Under the pieces are notes generated by a model. That model searched no databases. It was not told where the DNA came from and saw nothing but the letters and a program-made list of their open reading frames with translations. From assembly GCA_028564925.1 (NCBI GenBank), contig CM053034.1, positions 91,893,626 to 91,957,625 of the forward strand: a stretch of 64,000 bases of DNA, in the 5' to 3' direction. This document shows positions 11,590 through 23,449 of the stretch, in pieces. This DNA comes from Lithobates sylvaticus. Lineage: Eukaryota; Chordata; Amphibia; Anura; Ranidae. Position numbers and translations under genes: made by a program. Every line of letters starts with the position of its first letter. Within the stretch, counting starts at the first letter, position 1.

Positions 11590-11733
11590 AAGTACTCCCA
11601 GTAGTGGGAGGGGTTATATAGGGAGTGGACTTTTTTTCTTAGGACGTGCCAGTGTCCACTACTATGGCCCTGTGTCCCGTGATGTACTTCAAAGAAAAGG
11701 ATTTTACAGGTAAGCTGTTTTAACAATCCTATT
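11590..11733 (-). repeat. DIRS right inverted terminal repeat
   Basis: It starts with 'ACTCCCAGTAGTGGGAGG' and includes 'CGTGCCAGTGTCC', the inverse of the left ITR. It ends near 'TAACAATCCTATT', after which ERV protease sequence resumes. Confidence 0.85.
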
Positions 11734-11739
11734 GTTGCA

Positions 11740-14700
11740 TATGAATGGAATGGAAGTACCATTTCTCCTAGATTCAGGGGCCACAAGAAGCACCCTGAGT
11801 GAGGATTTTTATAGAGGTGAAACCACAAATGCTGAGCCTTCAATGGGAAATAATGGGATACTTACCAAAACCTGGAAAACACCCAACCTAACTGTCCTAG
11901 ATCCCTCATAAGGTGACCAACCAATACTTAAACACTCTTTCAGAATTATCCCAAATTGCCCTGTTAATCTTTTGGGAAGAAAACTTGGAATAGTTATGAA
12001 AATGACAGAGGAAGGAGGAATCATGGTGCATTCTAAAATAATTTCCATTCAAAGGCAATTTTTCTTTTAAGAACCTGATGATGGTGACCTACCTACCTAA
12101 CTAACTAAATAGCCTAGATGTTGGGCTCATCTCATGTACCCCCTACAAAGCCAAATTAAAACCTGGGGCCCAACCAATCTATCATAAACAATATCCTCTT
12201 TCTAAAGAAAAAGAAGAGGGGATTGTTCCCATGATTGAAGACTTCCTGAAAAAAGGGTTAGTGAAGGAAATTACTGGATGTAAATGGAATACACCAATTA
12301 ACCCTGTAAAGAAGCTGGATGGCTCCTATAGATTTGTACAAGATATTAGGGCCGTTAACAATTTAATTCTCCCCATAGCTCCTATAGTGCCTGATGTGCC
12401 ATCCCTCCTTACCTCCATACTATCCGATGCAGAACATTTTTCTGTTATTGACCTTACGAATGCATTTTTTTCCGTTCCTGTAGACAAAGAGACACAACCC
12501 ATTCTTGCTTTTTGTTTTCAAAATCTCCAAACGACATGGTGTAGAATGCCCCAGGGTTATGTGGACTCCCCTGTAGTCTACTCAGTTGTGCTCCAGGCCA
12601 CATTGCGGTCCTGGACTCCCTGTCATGGTTCTGTCCTACTCCAATATGTTGATGATTTATTGTTATGTAGCCCAAGCCAGATAGCCTGCAAGGAGGATGG
12701 TCTAGATCTGCTACATTGGTTGGCAGATAATGGTCATAGAGTTTCCAAAAAGAAACTTCAGTGGTGTCAAGAAACTGTTGAATACCTTGGTTTTACACTC
12801 ACAAAACGTGAAAGGAAAGTCAGTCACAAGAGACCTGTGACTCTTGTGGGTCTAGCCCACCCACAGACCAAGAAGGATATGCTGTCCTTCCTTGGCATGA
12901 TTGGTTACTGTCGCCAATGGATACCTGACTGTTCCTACTATGATAGCATTTTGAGACAAACCACAGGTACTGACATGCCAGATTGTATAAAATGGAATGA
13001 TGAAATGTACAATGCCTTTATATACCTTAAAACATCTATGATAACAGCTCCTGGTCTTGGCCTTCCTGAGTATAGCAAAGGGTTTCACCTATTTGCTAGG
13101 GACAACTGTAAAACCATGGCGGGAGTCCTAGCGCAAGACCATGGGGGCAAACTGTGCCCTATCGTTTTCTTCTGAAGAGTGGTGCCTATGCCGGTTCAGG
13201 GTGTGCCGGCATGTCTAAGAGCTCTTGCATCCTGTGCTATGGTTGTGGAAATGGCCACATCTTTCACTTTAGGTCACCCAACTACTCTACACACCACCCA
13301 TAATGTGTCCATCCTCCTAAAAAAACATCCACATTCAACATATGTCCACACAGCGGCTGAGTGGGTATGAGATAATTTTTCTCTCAAACCCTAATTTAGA
13401 AATAAAATATGGAGAGCTCAAAATGTGTTTGTAGATGGGTCTTGCTCAAGACCAAATGAGCATACTTATCATGCTGGATATGCTGTGGTCCAGCTCCCTG
13501 ACATTGGCAAATCCAGCCCCATTTCAGTCTGCACAGGCGGCTGAACTAATTGCCCTCACCAGAGCATGGCAACTTTTTGAGGGCCAAGATGTAAACATTT
13601 ACACAGACTCCAAATATGCATTTGGCGTTGCCCATGATTTTGGAGTCATATGGAAGAGAAGGGGATACATTGCAGCTGATGGGAAATCAATTTCCCATTC
13701 TACACTTGTATCTAGTCTACTGGAAACTATTCAATTGCCAAAATCTATTGCAATATTGCATTGTAAGGCACATACAGGCCAGCAGGATGATATTGCAAAA
13801 GGAAATGCCCGTGAAGACAAAGTGGCCAAGGAGGTGGCTTCTCAACACGTAGCTACTCTCCAAATGCCTACTCTAGTCCCTGAAATACCTTTACTTGACC
13901 AAACACTCTCTTACAGACTCCGCAGACTTACAAGCATATGCCACTGAAACTGACATAAAACAATGGAATATTGCAGGTGTGCAGAAAAGTCCAGAGTCTG
14001 GGCTTGTCTGCCAATAATGGTAGCTAGTGCCCCATTATTCATTTCACAATATCATGGGGTGGGACACAGAGGCTGGCAGATGACATGTGAATTACTGGAT
14101 AAAGATTTTTTCATCCCATCCTTCCCTCTCTTGTAAAATCGTATGTCTCTAGATGCATCACATGCATCCAGGACAACCCGAGAAATCCACACAAGGCAAA
14201 ACATGAACATTTGATATATCCATTTACAGATTGATTTCACTCACATGCCAACATTAGGTAAAAGGCAGGAATATTTACTTGCAATAGTAGATATGGTCTC
14301 AAGATGGGTAGAAACATTTGTAACTACAAGAGAAGATGCTCAAACAGTGGTAAAAATCCTCACTCAGGAGATCATTCCTCGATGGGGATGTCCACTACAG
14401 ATCAACTCAGACAATGGCCCTGCTTTCATAACCAAAGTTTGCCAAGATCTGGTAAAAGCATTAAAAATAGATTGGAAGTTTCACATGTCTTACCATCCTC
14501 AAAGTTCAGGAATTGTAGAAAGAATGAATAGAACAATAAAAGATACGATCAGAAAGGCTACAGGTGGAACTTATACCAACTGGAAAAGAGTGCTGCCTGC
14601 AATTCTAGCAGAGGTAAGAATGACCCCAAATAACAAAACAGGTTATTTTCCCTTTGAAATTCTTATGGGCAGACCATTTCCCACTCCCTGGGCCAGACAA

Positions 14701-15060
14701 CCCTTACTGTTAGAAATAGGGGATCTTGATCTTATTCAGGATGAATATGTAAGAAAATAAATTGAAACGGACAAAATTGAAAGAAATGTCGCTCACACCT
14801 CTCCTTCTTCACAGGGACCAACACACCAATTTAAGGACGGTGACCTTGTGGTTGTCCAGCAACTGAACCAAACCAAAAAGTAGGAATATCCCTTTGGACC
14901 TCCAACCACAGTGATCGCGTTAACCAGGACAGCAATCCTTGTGGAAGGACAACAGTCTTGGATCCATGCCAATCGAGTAAAGAAGGTCAACCAGGACCCT
15001 AAGAAGAAAGGCAAAGACAGAGGAGGTCAAGAGAGTAGTGAAAATCTTTGAATAATTGAG
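11740..15060 (+). pseudogene. ERV pro-pol remnant
   Basis: Retroviral enzyme domains follow one another on the plus strand. An aspartic protease motif 'LLDSGATRS' lies near 11,765. The reverse transcriptase at about 12,230-13,170 has the 'QYVDDLLL' active site near 12,645 and 'CRMPQGYVDSP' before it. RNase H lies at about 13,430-13,950 with 'IYTDSKYAFGV'. The integrase at about 14,220-14,760 has the catalytic D,D,E context: 'VDMVSRW', 'NSDNGPAF' and 'YHPQSSGIVERMN'. Similarity in layout is to class I retroviruses such as MLV. RT is the best preserved part. The gene is broken in several places and is a fossil. Confidence 0.88.
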
Positions 15061-15644
15061 TGAAGGTGGTCAAGTCTCTGAAATAGATGAGCTTATTAAA
15101 GCTTATTTCATCACAGACTTCTGGGAAAGCTTTCTGCTTTCTGTTCCTGATCCCTTTCATTGTGTTCCTACCCACCTGGGTCATAACTAACTGTATATAT
15201 CATCCAGAGGACTTGGTAGCCCTAAAAGGCATATGTATGTCATCTCAGAATCAATCTAATCATACACATATAAGACATAAGATAGATATACAAACGGAAG
15301 GAAATAAGGAAGTTAGTTTCACTGATAAGATGCTTTTATTTCAATTTAAATATAGCTATGCCCGGAAGCCTGGATATGAAAAATGTTGGATAGGTAAAAC
15401 TCCATCCTAGCACTGCTGGAGTTCCCCTAATGGCAGTACCTCTAAACTTCACCAGCTCCCTAATGTCACACCTCCTGTCATCCTTACAAATGTTACAAGA
15501 ATGCTTTAAAATAATACCCTAACCTTACAAATTATTGGTAGAGGTCATTCCCCAGACTGGTGTTTTAGGTTTGGGAAACTCCACAAAAGGAGCTGAAGTG
15601 TGCCAACAAGCTAAAATCAACTTTTCAATGACTTCAATTGAAAA

Positions 15645-16117
15645 CCTGGGGCACTTACCCATATGGGTCATACTCCTTTTGTGAGGTTATAGGCCAGAGA
15701 ACTTCATTTGTGCTACCCAATGGGGAACGGTTTCAGATGAAACACTTTGCTAACTGCAAAATCAAAGGTGTTATTTATCTTCTCCAATGTGAGTGTGGAG
15801 CCTTTTACGTTGGGAAGACGAGACAGGAATTGGGACAACATGTCAGTAAGCACCTATTCAGTATGAGGATCTTTAACTTATATCTCCTACCTGGGAGACA
15901 TGTGGCTAAAAGACATGGTTATAAAATGCTGGTGGTCAATTTTACAGTCCTTGACCGAGTACATATACCAATGAGAGGGGGGGACTGGAACAAAATACTC
16001 TTACAGCACGAAATGTGCTGGATGAGGCATCTAGATGCTACCACTCCACCAGGCCTGAATGAGGCAGAAAGTTTTAGGCCTTTCCTCAAAGGTTTCTGTT
16101 CTGGTAAAACGGATTAA
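15645..16117 (+). pseudogene. PLE GIY-YIG endonuclease domain (C-terminal ORF piece)
   Basis: About 155 residues are open and end in a normal stop. The start 'GTYPYGSYSFCEVIG' and the core 'GVIYLLQCECGAFYVGKT' with a following Arg are the GIY-YIG signature in PLE form. The Cys-x-Cys is typical of the PLE linker/endonuclease region. Downstream 'VLDRVHIPMRGGDWNKILLQ' and 'GLNEAESF' with 'FL' are the usual C-terminal PLE blocks. The endonuclease nicks target DNA for target-primed copying. The RT domain that should precede it is missing, so this is a dead 5'-truncated copy, although the preserved frame suggests moderate age. Confidence 0.85.
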
Positions 16118-17325
16118 GTGAGGACTGTTGGATAGGAAATGAATGTCCTCATATATGCCTTCAGGCTACATAGGGCTAGTCTACTCTGTCCTGCTGGTTT
16201 TGTTCTGGGCTTTTTCTTCTCCCCAGGCGGTCCTCTTTTTTAGGGATCTCGCCCTTTCTTCTGTCAAGGATTATATGGGGTTGGGACCATCTTGAATAAA
16301 CACAGGGGGGTTTTCTTTTATTTATTTAATTATTCTTATTATTCTTCCTTTTCATATAGTTGATGTTCCCTGGCTCTTTTTTGACATCAGGGGTGTTCTA
16401 CAATACTGTATGAGATTTGGAATGTCATCTGTTTTGTATATATTTATTTAACATTGTCTATTATGTTATGTCTTGTAGGATTGGGATCCTCCTCCATTTG
16501 GGCATCTACAGTACCTTCGGTTGTCACCACAGCATTCCCGGCTCACGTAGGCCCTCATGTGGTTTATATGGGGGCTCCCTCTGGGTGACCCATAGTAGCG
16601 GCATTTCATGCCGCTCCGTGGGTTTGTTGCAGGGGGTATCATAAGTGTGTCGGGGGTTTTAGTTTTCCCTGGGGTTCAGGCACCTCACCAGATGTGCATT
16701 GTTCTGGTATTTTTTGGTGTCCTATCCCTTGACTCAACCTTGTTGGGTCCCCCCCAATAGGTGTTTCAGAGGTTGCCGGATGTTCAGGCTATTTGGCCTG
16801 ACCTGTATGCCTCTGCCGGCTCCAAGATGGATTACACCTTCCTACCTAGAGGGGGTGGTTTTGTGCTGAGGGTTTCAGCCTGGCATAGGTCTACCCCTAT
16901 TTTTGTGCTCCTTGTAAGTCCTTTTTCATTTACGTACTGGTCTTTCTAGCACCCTTTTTTTTTTGCTAGTTTGACTTATTTAATTGGATTTAAGTTCATT
17001 TTCATTTTTTATTATTTATTGTTTTTGTTATAGGCCCTTTCCCCTAGATTTTTGGGGTTTGGGATATGAAATGGTGGAGCCCTTTGGGATTTGATGTCCT
17101 TGTTGAGTGTTTCACTCTTAGGTCCCTTAATGCGGTGGATGATCTATACCGATTTTGATGGAGTGCCTGAGATGGAGGAGCTTTTCGTTTCTAGGATCAA
17201 TATTTTGACATGTAAGTGTTTTTTCAATAGGCGTTATGGATACGCCCAATAATATAATGTTTTGAGTATGTCTGCATTTTATGTATTGATATCATACTCT
17301 GTATTTTCAGAAAGTGTCCTTTTGT

Positions 17326-17368
17326 CCCTGATGAAGAATTTATATGCACTTTTTCGAAAAGCTTTGGG
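17326..17368 (+). ncRNA. Hammerhead ribozyme-like motif of the PLE
   Basis: CTGATGA at 17,328-17,334 is followed by a possible stem (AAGAA with TTTTT). CGAAA then leads into 'AGCTTTGGG' at 17,354-17,368. This matches the conserved core order of hammerheads known in PLE terminal repeats (CUGAUGA, stem II, GAAA). Whether it can fold with a closing stem I was not computed. Confidence 0.5.
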
Positions 17369-18570
17369 CTCTTCCACTACCTACCACCTAGAGCGATATT
17401 GTATTTTGGTCTCTTTGTTGAATTGTAGTTAAAATTTTTCACTTTTCAGTGTCATGTTTATGTGAATTTATGTATTCAATTTTCATTACCTCTGGTTTTA
17501 TCCATAGGATCACTGTTTTTAGGAATCTTTTTTGTATTAATAAATAATATTCTTATATCATTTTTTCTCATTGTTCATATTGCCTTTACAATCCCAATAT
17601 TGGAGGTTTCTATTTTTGTGACTTCAATTAAAAGCCCTTTCTTTCACACTTCAGAACCTGCCCTAAACACCACTCTAATAAACTTTCTTAGCTTCAGTTC
17701 CACTTTCACAGTAGGAAGATTATTGTCTAGTTTAACTTTTTCCAGTCTTTCTAATGAAATGATTACAATATTCAATAAATGATCATTAGCTTTAGGAAAC
17801 AGTATTTATATCTGCTGTGGGAAAATCTGCCCACTGGACCCCAAGGATGGTGTTATCTTGCATCCCTAGTCCCCATCATGGGCATAGTAGGAGATAGCAA
17901 GGGAGGACACCTCCTTGACTAGTATGCATCCTAGGTACCCCCTTAAACACTGCAATAAAACAGAGTTATTTTTAAAAAAAGATATGGCATGGGCTTGGTT
18001 CCCCTCATGGACTGGATGGGGAATAGACACAATGAAGAGATTAAATAATTACTCTAAAATTCTTGATGAAATTCTAGACAAATATTCACGAGACATTACC
18101 AAATGAAATGAAGAAATGAGGGCAATTAAGAAACAACTTGAGCTCCATGACCTAGCTATTGAAAGCATGAGCGCTGCTCTTACTGGGTTATGTGAGGTTA
18201 CAGAGGATTATGAATGTTGCACATGTATATACAACACATCTGTTAAAATACCTAATTATTATGATATTATTGCACAAAACCGAAAAGAAGTAGGCAAGCT
18301 GCAACATCAGTTAATCACCATGTGTGACATTTCTGCTCGGATCAGGTAGTCCCCAGTTCCAGTACCTGCAATGAAATTAATTTCTTTGTGGTACATTGTG
18401 TTGCACAGTTCCACTGTTCATCTCCAACTTTTCTTATTTATTTTTTTGAATATTGTCCTTGTATTTATAATGAATAGCTTTCTGGGCTCTGTAGTCCACC
18501 AGACATTTGTAAATGTGTTAATTTCACCTGTTCACCTTACGTGGGGTGGTACTGTTGGCTAGTGTTGTCC

Positions 18571-18984
18571 AAAATTTGAAATACATTGTGTGATGCTAAA
18601 CTATGTGTCACACTGCACTACACACTACCACTACACACTCCTGTATAAATTACTCCAGTACTGAGTAGGCTTAACAAATTAAGTGGATCCTTTGAAAAGC
18701 ATTGGTGCCCACCCCTACGTACATCTGCGTTTAACAGTTCCCTGATAGGGCTCAGCACTGTGTGTATGTTCCAGATGATCAGTCTATTTTACTGTAAGTG
18801 TGCTATTGTTTTTAGTTCCAATTAATGTACAGAATCTTTTAAACATTTCCCTGCACCCTTGTCTGATTGTCTTGATACAGCAGTGTAAAATCGGTCAGCA
18901 GCAAGACATTTTAACAAGGGAGAATTGGCAATTTGTTCCAGAAAATAAGTACAGATGGATAGTAAAGGCAATAAGGGTGGGGGG
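18571..18984 (+). other. Probable ERV tail or unassigned sequence before L1
   Basis: No gene is visible. Short hydrophobic frames precede it at 18,370-18,560 and may be env-derived. Around 18,600-18,650 there are short 'CACTACACACTACCACTAC' repeats. No LTR like 3,013-3,595 was found here. Confidence 0.3.
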
Positions 18985-19404
18985 CGCATGCACGGCTTGT
19001 AAGATGGCGGACGCGTGAGAGTCAAGCTCCGATCCCCATTTCCTCGACCGTGGCTCCTGTACCACTCAATCAGCACCATCTGCCCCAGTAGCTACACCAT
19101 CCGCTGTTAGAGGTGTCCAGGTACCCCATGGGAAAAATTGGCTTCCAAAAATAAATCTACCGAGGATTCATCCCACCGTCACAGTCCCGGCCGAGTCAGC
19201 ACATGGAGCACTACCTCCTTAGGCCGTAATCCCCAGCTTCGAGTAGCCCGGTCGACCTGCCAGACCCTGCCGATCTCCCTCTAACGGCAGAAGGTATGTC
19301 GCACAGGGACCACATATCCCAGCAATCCCAGCTCTCAGAGTCTACAGCGATGGTGACTGTTGCTGTGCTAGACTTAAATCTACAAATCCCTGTCAGGATT
19401 TGAC

Positions 19405-20030
19405 TCATAATGTGACTATAGAGGTTGGAAAAATTGCACAAGAGTTCAGGAGGGGAGATTGGTCAACTTTGGGAACGTACTGACACCTTGGAAAGCAAAT
19501 TTGATGAGCTTGTTCAGTATGTGCATGTTCTTGAAGAAGATAATGCTGCCATTAAACACATTCAACTCCAATTGCAGCAGGTAGATTTGGAAAATAGGGA
19601 ACGCTGCCAAAATCTAAGGATACGTGGTGTCCCCGAATCCAATAATGATAAATAATTACGTCAGTATCTTCTGGCCCTGTTTGTCACCTTGGCACCTCAT
19701 ATCCAAGATAAAGACTAGTGTCTTGACAGAGCTCACAGCTCGTTGGCCCCCAAACCACCTCTGGGCTCCAACCCAAGGGACATTATTGTTCGCTTTCAGT
19801 ACTACGAAAGTAAAGAAGCTCTTACTATTGCTGCACGTAATAAGTCTTGCATAGACTTCAAGGGCGCCAAGATTCAAATTTTCAGTGATCTCTCACCCAT
19901 TACACTGGCTAAGAGGCTACTAATAGTCTACGCCCTGTCGCTACCCATTTACAAACCCACAAAATTGCCTATTGATGGGGCTTCTTCTTCTGCCTATCCA
20001 CCTCTAAAGACGGTGTGCAATTTTCATTGA
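19405..20030 (+). pseudogene. L1 ORF1 (RNA-binding protein) remnant
   Basis: ORF1p is the trimeric RNA chaperone of L1. A leucine-rich coiled coil is visible ('LWERTDTLESKFDEL' to 'LQLQQVDLENRERC'). It leads into 'NLRIRGVPES', the conserved start of the RRM-like domain, at about 19,610-19,640. The frame closes at about 19,653 (NNDK then stop). The C-terminal domain continues in another frame at 19,743-20,030 with 'NPRDIIVRFQYYESKEAL', the usual 'PR-II-F-YY--KE' block. At least one frameshift and stop therefore break it. No functional protein is expected. Confidence 0.8.
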
Positions 20031-20515
20031 GAGATCTCCATGAAAGTGAGGCATTCATTCGCAACCTGGACCTTCCACCTATTCCTGAGGAGGAACTTCA
20101 GCTTCCCATTTCGATTACAAAGCCATTTCAGACACCGGCCAAGATCTGAACCCCAGTGCGTCGGAGATCGCAGAAAACTTCAACCCCTCTACAGGCTGCT
20201 CCTTCCAGATTCCTTACCTGATGACTTACCACCTCCAGAAGATCTTCTTAATATCCACAGACAATCAACATCTGATTTGTCTGTGCTTGGGACTCCAGTA
20301 TGGGAGTCATCTACCTCTATCAGGAAGATCCCCTTTCTGCTCTCCTGAAGTTTTCTTTGTTGCTCTGGTTGTTTTCTATTTGAACTTGTTATATGCTTCT
20401 TAAAGAAGACGGGACCTAATTGTTGGATCTTGCAGGTAACCATGCACCTCACCATAGTCCTAGGCTGTTGCCTTGGATTCCTGAAGATGGCTTTCCCTTT
20501 AGGCCTTCTACAATG

Positions 20516-20570
20516 TTTTTTTTTTTTTTTTTTTTAATATTATTATCTTTGTTTTTTTTTTACCTTTCTT
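20516..20570. repeat. T-rich simple repeat
   Basis: A run of about 20 T followed by further T-rich sequence lies between L1 ORF1 and ORF2. Confidence 0.8.
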
Positions 20571-21519
20571 TTCAGGTCTTTTTTTTACCCTCTTCTGGTT
20601 TGCAGATGGGCTTTTTTGCACCATTTCAACAAACAAGCCTTAATGTCTTTATTGTTCCATGCACCGTGGACCAATGTTTGTAAACCTATTATCAATGCTA
20701 CAATTGCTACATATTTCTATGATATATCATGGCTCTTAAAGTCTTTTCCTGCAATGTGAAGGGCTGGAATTCCATTCAAAAACGATGGATAGCTTTGAAG
20801 AAATTCAAGCGGATGGGATTATGGTTCAGGAGACTTATTTCCGGGCCAGGAGGCTCTTTTAAATTTGCCTCCAAGCACTTCCCTACTACCTTTGTTGCAT
20901 CATATCCCTCTGGGAAGGCTGGAGTAGTGATTTTAATCAAACGCTTCAGTCCCATACAAATCCTTTCCTCCTTTTTAGATACCCATGGTCGGTATGTTCT
21001 CCTGAGCTGTACCCATCTGAATATGTCTTTTACTTTGGCTAACATCTATGCCCCTAATTCGGGACAGATTGGTTTTATCACAAAGGTCTTTGAGAAATTA
21101 CAGACTTTCTCAAGACCTTTTATGATTATAGGAGGAGATTTTAATATGTGCATGTCCCCGACCAAGGATAGATGTGCCGTTTAAATCCACTCTGCTGACC
21201 CAAGCCCAAAAGCTATCCACTTCTTTCCGCAAATTAGTTTGCTCTAATAATCTTTGTGACACGTGGAGAGTAAAACATCCTGCCATTAGGATTACGATCA
21301 TGGCACTCCCTATAGTGTCTTGGGACCGTGTGTTTGACGTCACCGCTCTTGATCTTGGAGATATGTTCTCCCACTCCGTTTTATATCTCCATTTTATTTC
21401 AATGGAGACATATATGGTGTCATTTTTATTGTGCTGACAGTAAGGTCAATGATGCTGGGCATTCTTCTGGCCTCACATTTGGACACCCTATTGTTTGTTC
21501 AGCTTTGGTCCTCTCACTG

Positions 21520-21700
21520 TGCGCCGAGTGGTGTGGTGGGAGGTCCGTTTTGGAACGAGGGTGGGGCTTGAGCCGCTTCTCGGCTCTGTGTCCTAGCGTC
21601 CATTGTTTATGCGGTTTCGGTCCTCTCCTGCACACTGATTGGTGTAGTGGGAGGTCCGTCCCCGAACGTGAGTAAGGCTTGAGCCGCTTTGCGGTCCAAC
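21520..21700 (+). repeat. Two-copy direct repeat
   Basis: Units at about 21,484-21,600 and 21,600-21,715 share 'TTCGGTCCTCTC'-like and 'GGAGGTCCGT' blocks plus 'GCTTGAGCCGCTT', spaced about 110 bp apart. Confidence 0.6.
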
Positions 21701-22084
21701 GTCCTATGTTCAATGTGGACGTCCTATAGAGAACCTCACTTCCTGTTTTGGCGGCCATTTTCTTGAAGCCGAACTTAATGTCCATTTTTTTTATTAGTGA
21801 CTTCGTACGTTCTACTCCATAGGAGCACCGTTCGGTGGTTTCAGACGTTCGGTTTCAGCGTGGGGAGTAATCTTTATTTGTCTATGCAACTGTCATGCAG
21901 TTTTGGGATTAATCCCGGCCGTATATAGTTTTGCCGGATGTGTGTATCACAAAGCGGCAAGCCATGGGCGCCATCTTGTGAGATACTGGAAGTAGTTTCT
22001 GAGATGTATTCCGGTGGCCAGAGAGCTGACCCTCATTGTGAGTACCCCATATTCTATAACTACGCAGTGGTTGCAGTGAGCCAG

Positions 22085-22125
22085 CACCCCCAGATGATGC
22101 CTGTTTAGGAGAAATGCGTTGGGAA
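22085..22125 (+). ncRNA. Degenerate hammerhead-like motif
   Basis: 'CAGATGATG', then CCT-GTTT-AGG as a short stem-loop, then 'AGAAATGCGTTGGG' matches the order CTGATGA, stem II, GAAA, GCGT of PLE hammerheads. There is an A where the core has U, so catalysis is doubtful. Confidence 0.4.
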
Positions 22126-23044
22126 GGGCTTGCTGATGCCACTGCGTTGCCAATATACAATTTTATGCTTTCATATGTCTTCTATGTCTTCTTTTGTGAG
22201 TACCTATTTTATATGCTTTTTAAATAAACATTTTAAGACGGTATCACACTACGCGGCTCCCCTTTTTTTCTCTTTGGTCCATACTGTACTGGGAAGAACT
22301 ACTGTCCTTTTTGCCATTCTATACGGTGAATAGCCACAACATCCAATATTGGTCCTACCCTGGTCGCTTAGGCGTATATTGGAGTCCGGAAGTTGCCACT
22401 GGGTGTGTTTACACCAACAAGCACTCAAGACTCATTAGGTATAAGCCTAGTTGGGTCCAAAATATCCGGTAAGCCTCTCTCCATATGGTGGTGGATTTCT
22501 CCAAGAAAAGTTTGACAACTTTATGTCTTCTTTACAATTACCTGAGATATCCTCTGAACAACGGTCTAAGCTTAATTCGCCCATCACTGCCGAGGAAATA
22601 ACAGAAGTGATTGATCATTTACTGTCCCATAAGTCCCCAAGACCTGATGGGCTCCCCTATACCTATTAAAAAACCTCTATCTCAATTTTAGACCCATACC
22701 TATTGACCCTATCCTCTTCTTTAAAAGGCAACCTTCCACATTCCCAGTTCTTACACGCATTAATAACTGTCATACCAAAGCACAAGTAAGGACCCTTCAA
22801 TACCTAATAACTATCGACCCATCACACTACTAAATTCTGAATATAAAATATTTACAAAAATCCTAGCCAACAAACTCTCACTGATGTTGCCATCCCTAAT
22901 ACATAGAGATCAGGTGGGCTTTGTTCCAACAAGACACGCAGGAGATAACACAAGACGTACAATAGATCTAATTGACCTCTTGACTAAGGCCGCGTAGACA
23001 CGAGTGGACTTTCCCGCGGGATTGTCCGCGGTCTAGAGTCCCCA

Positions 23045-23345
23045 TGTCAAAGCACCTTGTCCCCATGTTGATGAGGACAAGGGCCTCTTCCCTACAACCC
23101 TGGCCGTTGGTTGTCGGGGTCTGCGGGCGGGGGGCTTAACAGAATCCCTTTAATAAGGGGGCCCCCAGATCCCGGCCCCCCACCCTATGTGAATGAGTAT
23201 GGGGTACGATGTACCCCTACCCATTCACCTAAGGAAAAAAGTGTAAATAAAAAAAAAAACGACACAATTTCTTTAAATATTTTATTGCACAGCTCCGGGG
23301 GTCTTCTCCCGTCTTGGGGGTTCTTCTCACTGGACTCCTCCGCAT
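23045..23345 (+). repeat. Inner inverted-repeat arm, left
   Basis: Blocks such as 'GGCCGTTGGTTGTCGGGGTC', 'ATGAGTATGGGGTACGATGT' and 'GCACAGCTCCGGGGGTCTTC' recur reverse-complemented at 23,664-23,981 in mirrored order. Confidence 0.85.
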
Positions 23346-23417
23346 CCTCTGGGACTGTGACATCATATGGGGGCGGGGTCACCATGTGACATGAACATGT
23401 GACCCACCCCTTGTCCC

Positions 23418-23424
23418 TATATAA
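23418..23424 (+). promoter_or_regulatory. TATA-box-like sequence in the fold-back core
   Basis: TATATAA lies 26 bp before an ATG at 23,450. It is preceded by GC-rich sequence with 'GGGGCGGGG' (an Sp1-type box) near 23,371. Confidence 0.4.
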
Positions 23425-23449
23425 GTCACAACACAGTGTCTCTGCCATT

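Larger units (their letters stand above)
6671..11733 (+). mobile_element. DIRS1-like tyrosine-recombinase retroelement fossil
   Basis: This is a DIRS-type retroelement inserted between ERV gag and protease. It has inverted terminal repeats about 135 bp long and an internal complementary region at 11,420-11,560. Its coding remnants run gag-like, RT/RNase H, tyrosine recombinase. Internal complementary regions and a recombinase instead of an integrase are diagnostic of DIRS. The ERV protease resumes right after it. The copy is broken in many places and has lost much of RT to a PLE-related segment. It is younger than the ERV it sits in. Confidence 0.9.
15645..17450 (+). mobile_element. Penelope-like element, 3' part, inside ERV env
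   Basis: This is a 5'-truncated PLE with only its C-terminal GIY-YIG endonuclease coding part, a 3' region and a hammerhead-like terminal motif at 17,326-17,368. PLEs are retroelements whose RT is related to telomerase. The downstream boundary near 17,450 is estimated from the end of the hammerhead-bearing terminal repeat and the return of env-like sequence. Confidence 0.8.
15087..18350 (+). pseudogene. ERV env remnant, split by a PLE fragment
   Basis: The start near 15,087 has a hydrophobic signal-like stretch 'FCFLFLIPFIVFLP', followed by surface-subunit-like sequence with N-glycosylation sites (NQSNHT). The PLE fragment at about 15,645-17,450 interrupts it. On the far side, about 17,810-18,350, a transmembrane-subunit-like segment shows heptad-like spacing and the Cys cluster 'CEVTEDYECC', comparable to the CX6CC loop of class I Env. 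The gene is broken and is a fossil. No intact Env can be claimed. Confidence 0.65.
3013..18570 (+). mobile_element. Class I endogenous retrovirus fossil, nested, no 3' LTR found
   Basis: This is an old endogenous retrovirus with 5' LTR, primer site, gag, pro, pol and env remnants in order on the plus strand. Features point to the gamma/epsilon-like class I group: Gag beginning with MGQ, a PPPPAY late-domain motif, one CCHC knuckle, a YVDD polymerase motif and a Cys-cluster in Env. It is interrupted by a TTAA MITE, a DIRS element and a PLE fragment. It is clearly broken, with a dozen or more breaks. No second LTR is recognisable before the L1 at about 18,985, so LTR dating is not possible. The stacked insertions suggest an old copy. 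Confidence 0.85.
21292..22445 (+). mobile_element. PLE-related terminal-repeat segment inside L1
   Basis: This stretch interrupts L1 ORF2 and has no coding potential of its own. It contains a hammerhead-like motif at 22,085-22,125. It also holds two diverged direct copies of 'GGTGT(G/A)GTGGGAGGTCCGT' at about 21,529 and 21,639, each followed by 'GCTTGAGCCGCTT'. The motif and the absence of LTR, LINE or TIR hallmarks suggest a PLE pseudo-LTR. Boundaries are approximate. Confidence 0.45.
20729..23000 (+). pseudogene. L1 ORF2 endonuclease and RT remnant (first part)
   Basis: The frame starts MALKVFSCNVKGWN, which is the APE-type endonuclease start (the 'N-x-x-G' Asn box). It runs to 'IIGGDFNMCMSP' near 21,125-21,160, another catalytic box. 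A frame change separates the expected 'QET' block near 20,820-20,850. Around 21,290 the L1 frame is replaced by PLE-like sequence. At 22,490-22,665 'PITAEEITEVIDHLLSHKSP' with 'DGLPY' and at 22,800-22,985 'NNYRPITLLNSEYKIFTKIL' with 'DQVGFVPTRHAGDNTRR' give RT motifs, in different frames. Several stops and shifts, plus the missing middle, make this inactive. Confidence 0.85.

Noticed and set aside
18571-18984. 3' LTR of the ERV
   Set aside because: No similarity to 3,013-3,595 was found, and there is no purine tract followed by TGTAAGAG.
21426-21785. 119-codon minus-strand frame in the PLE-related segment
   Set aside because: No motif. It covers the two-copy direct repeat, which explains its length.
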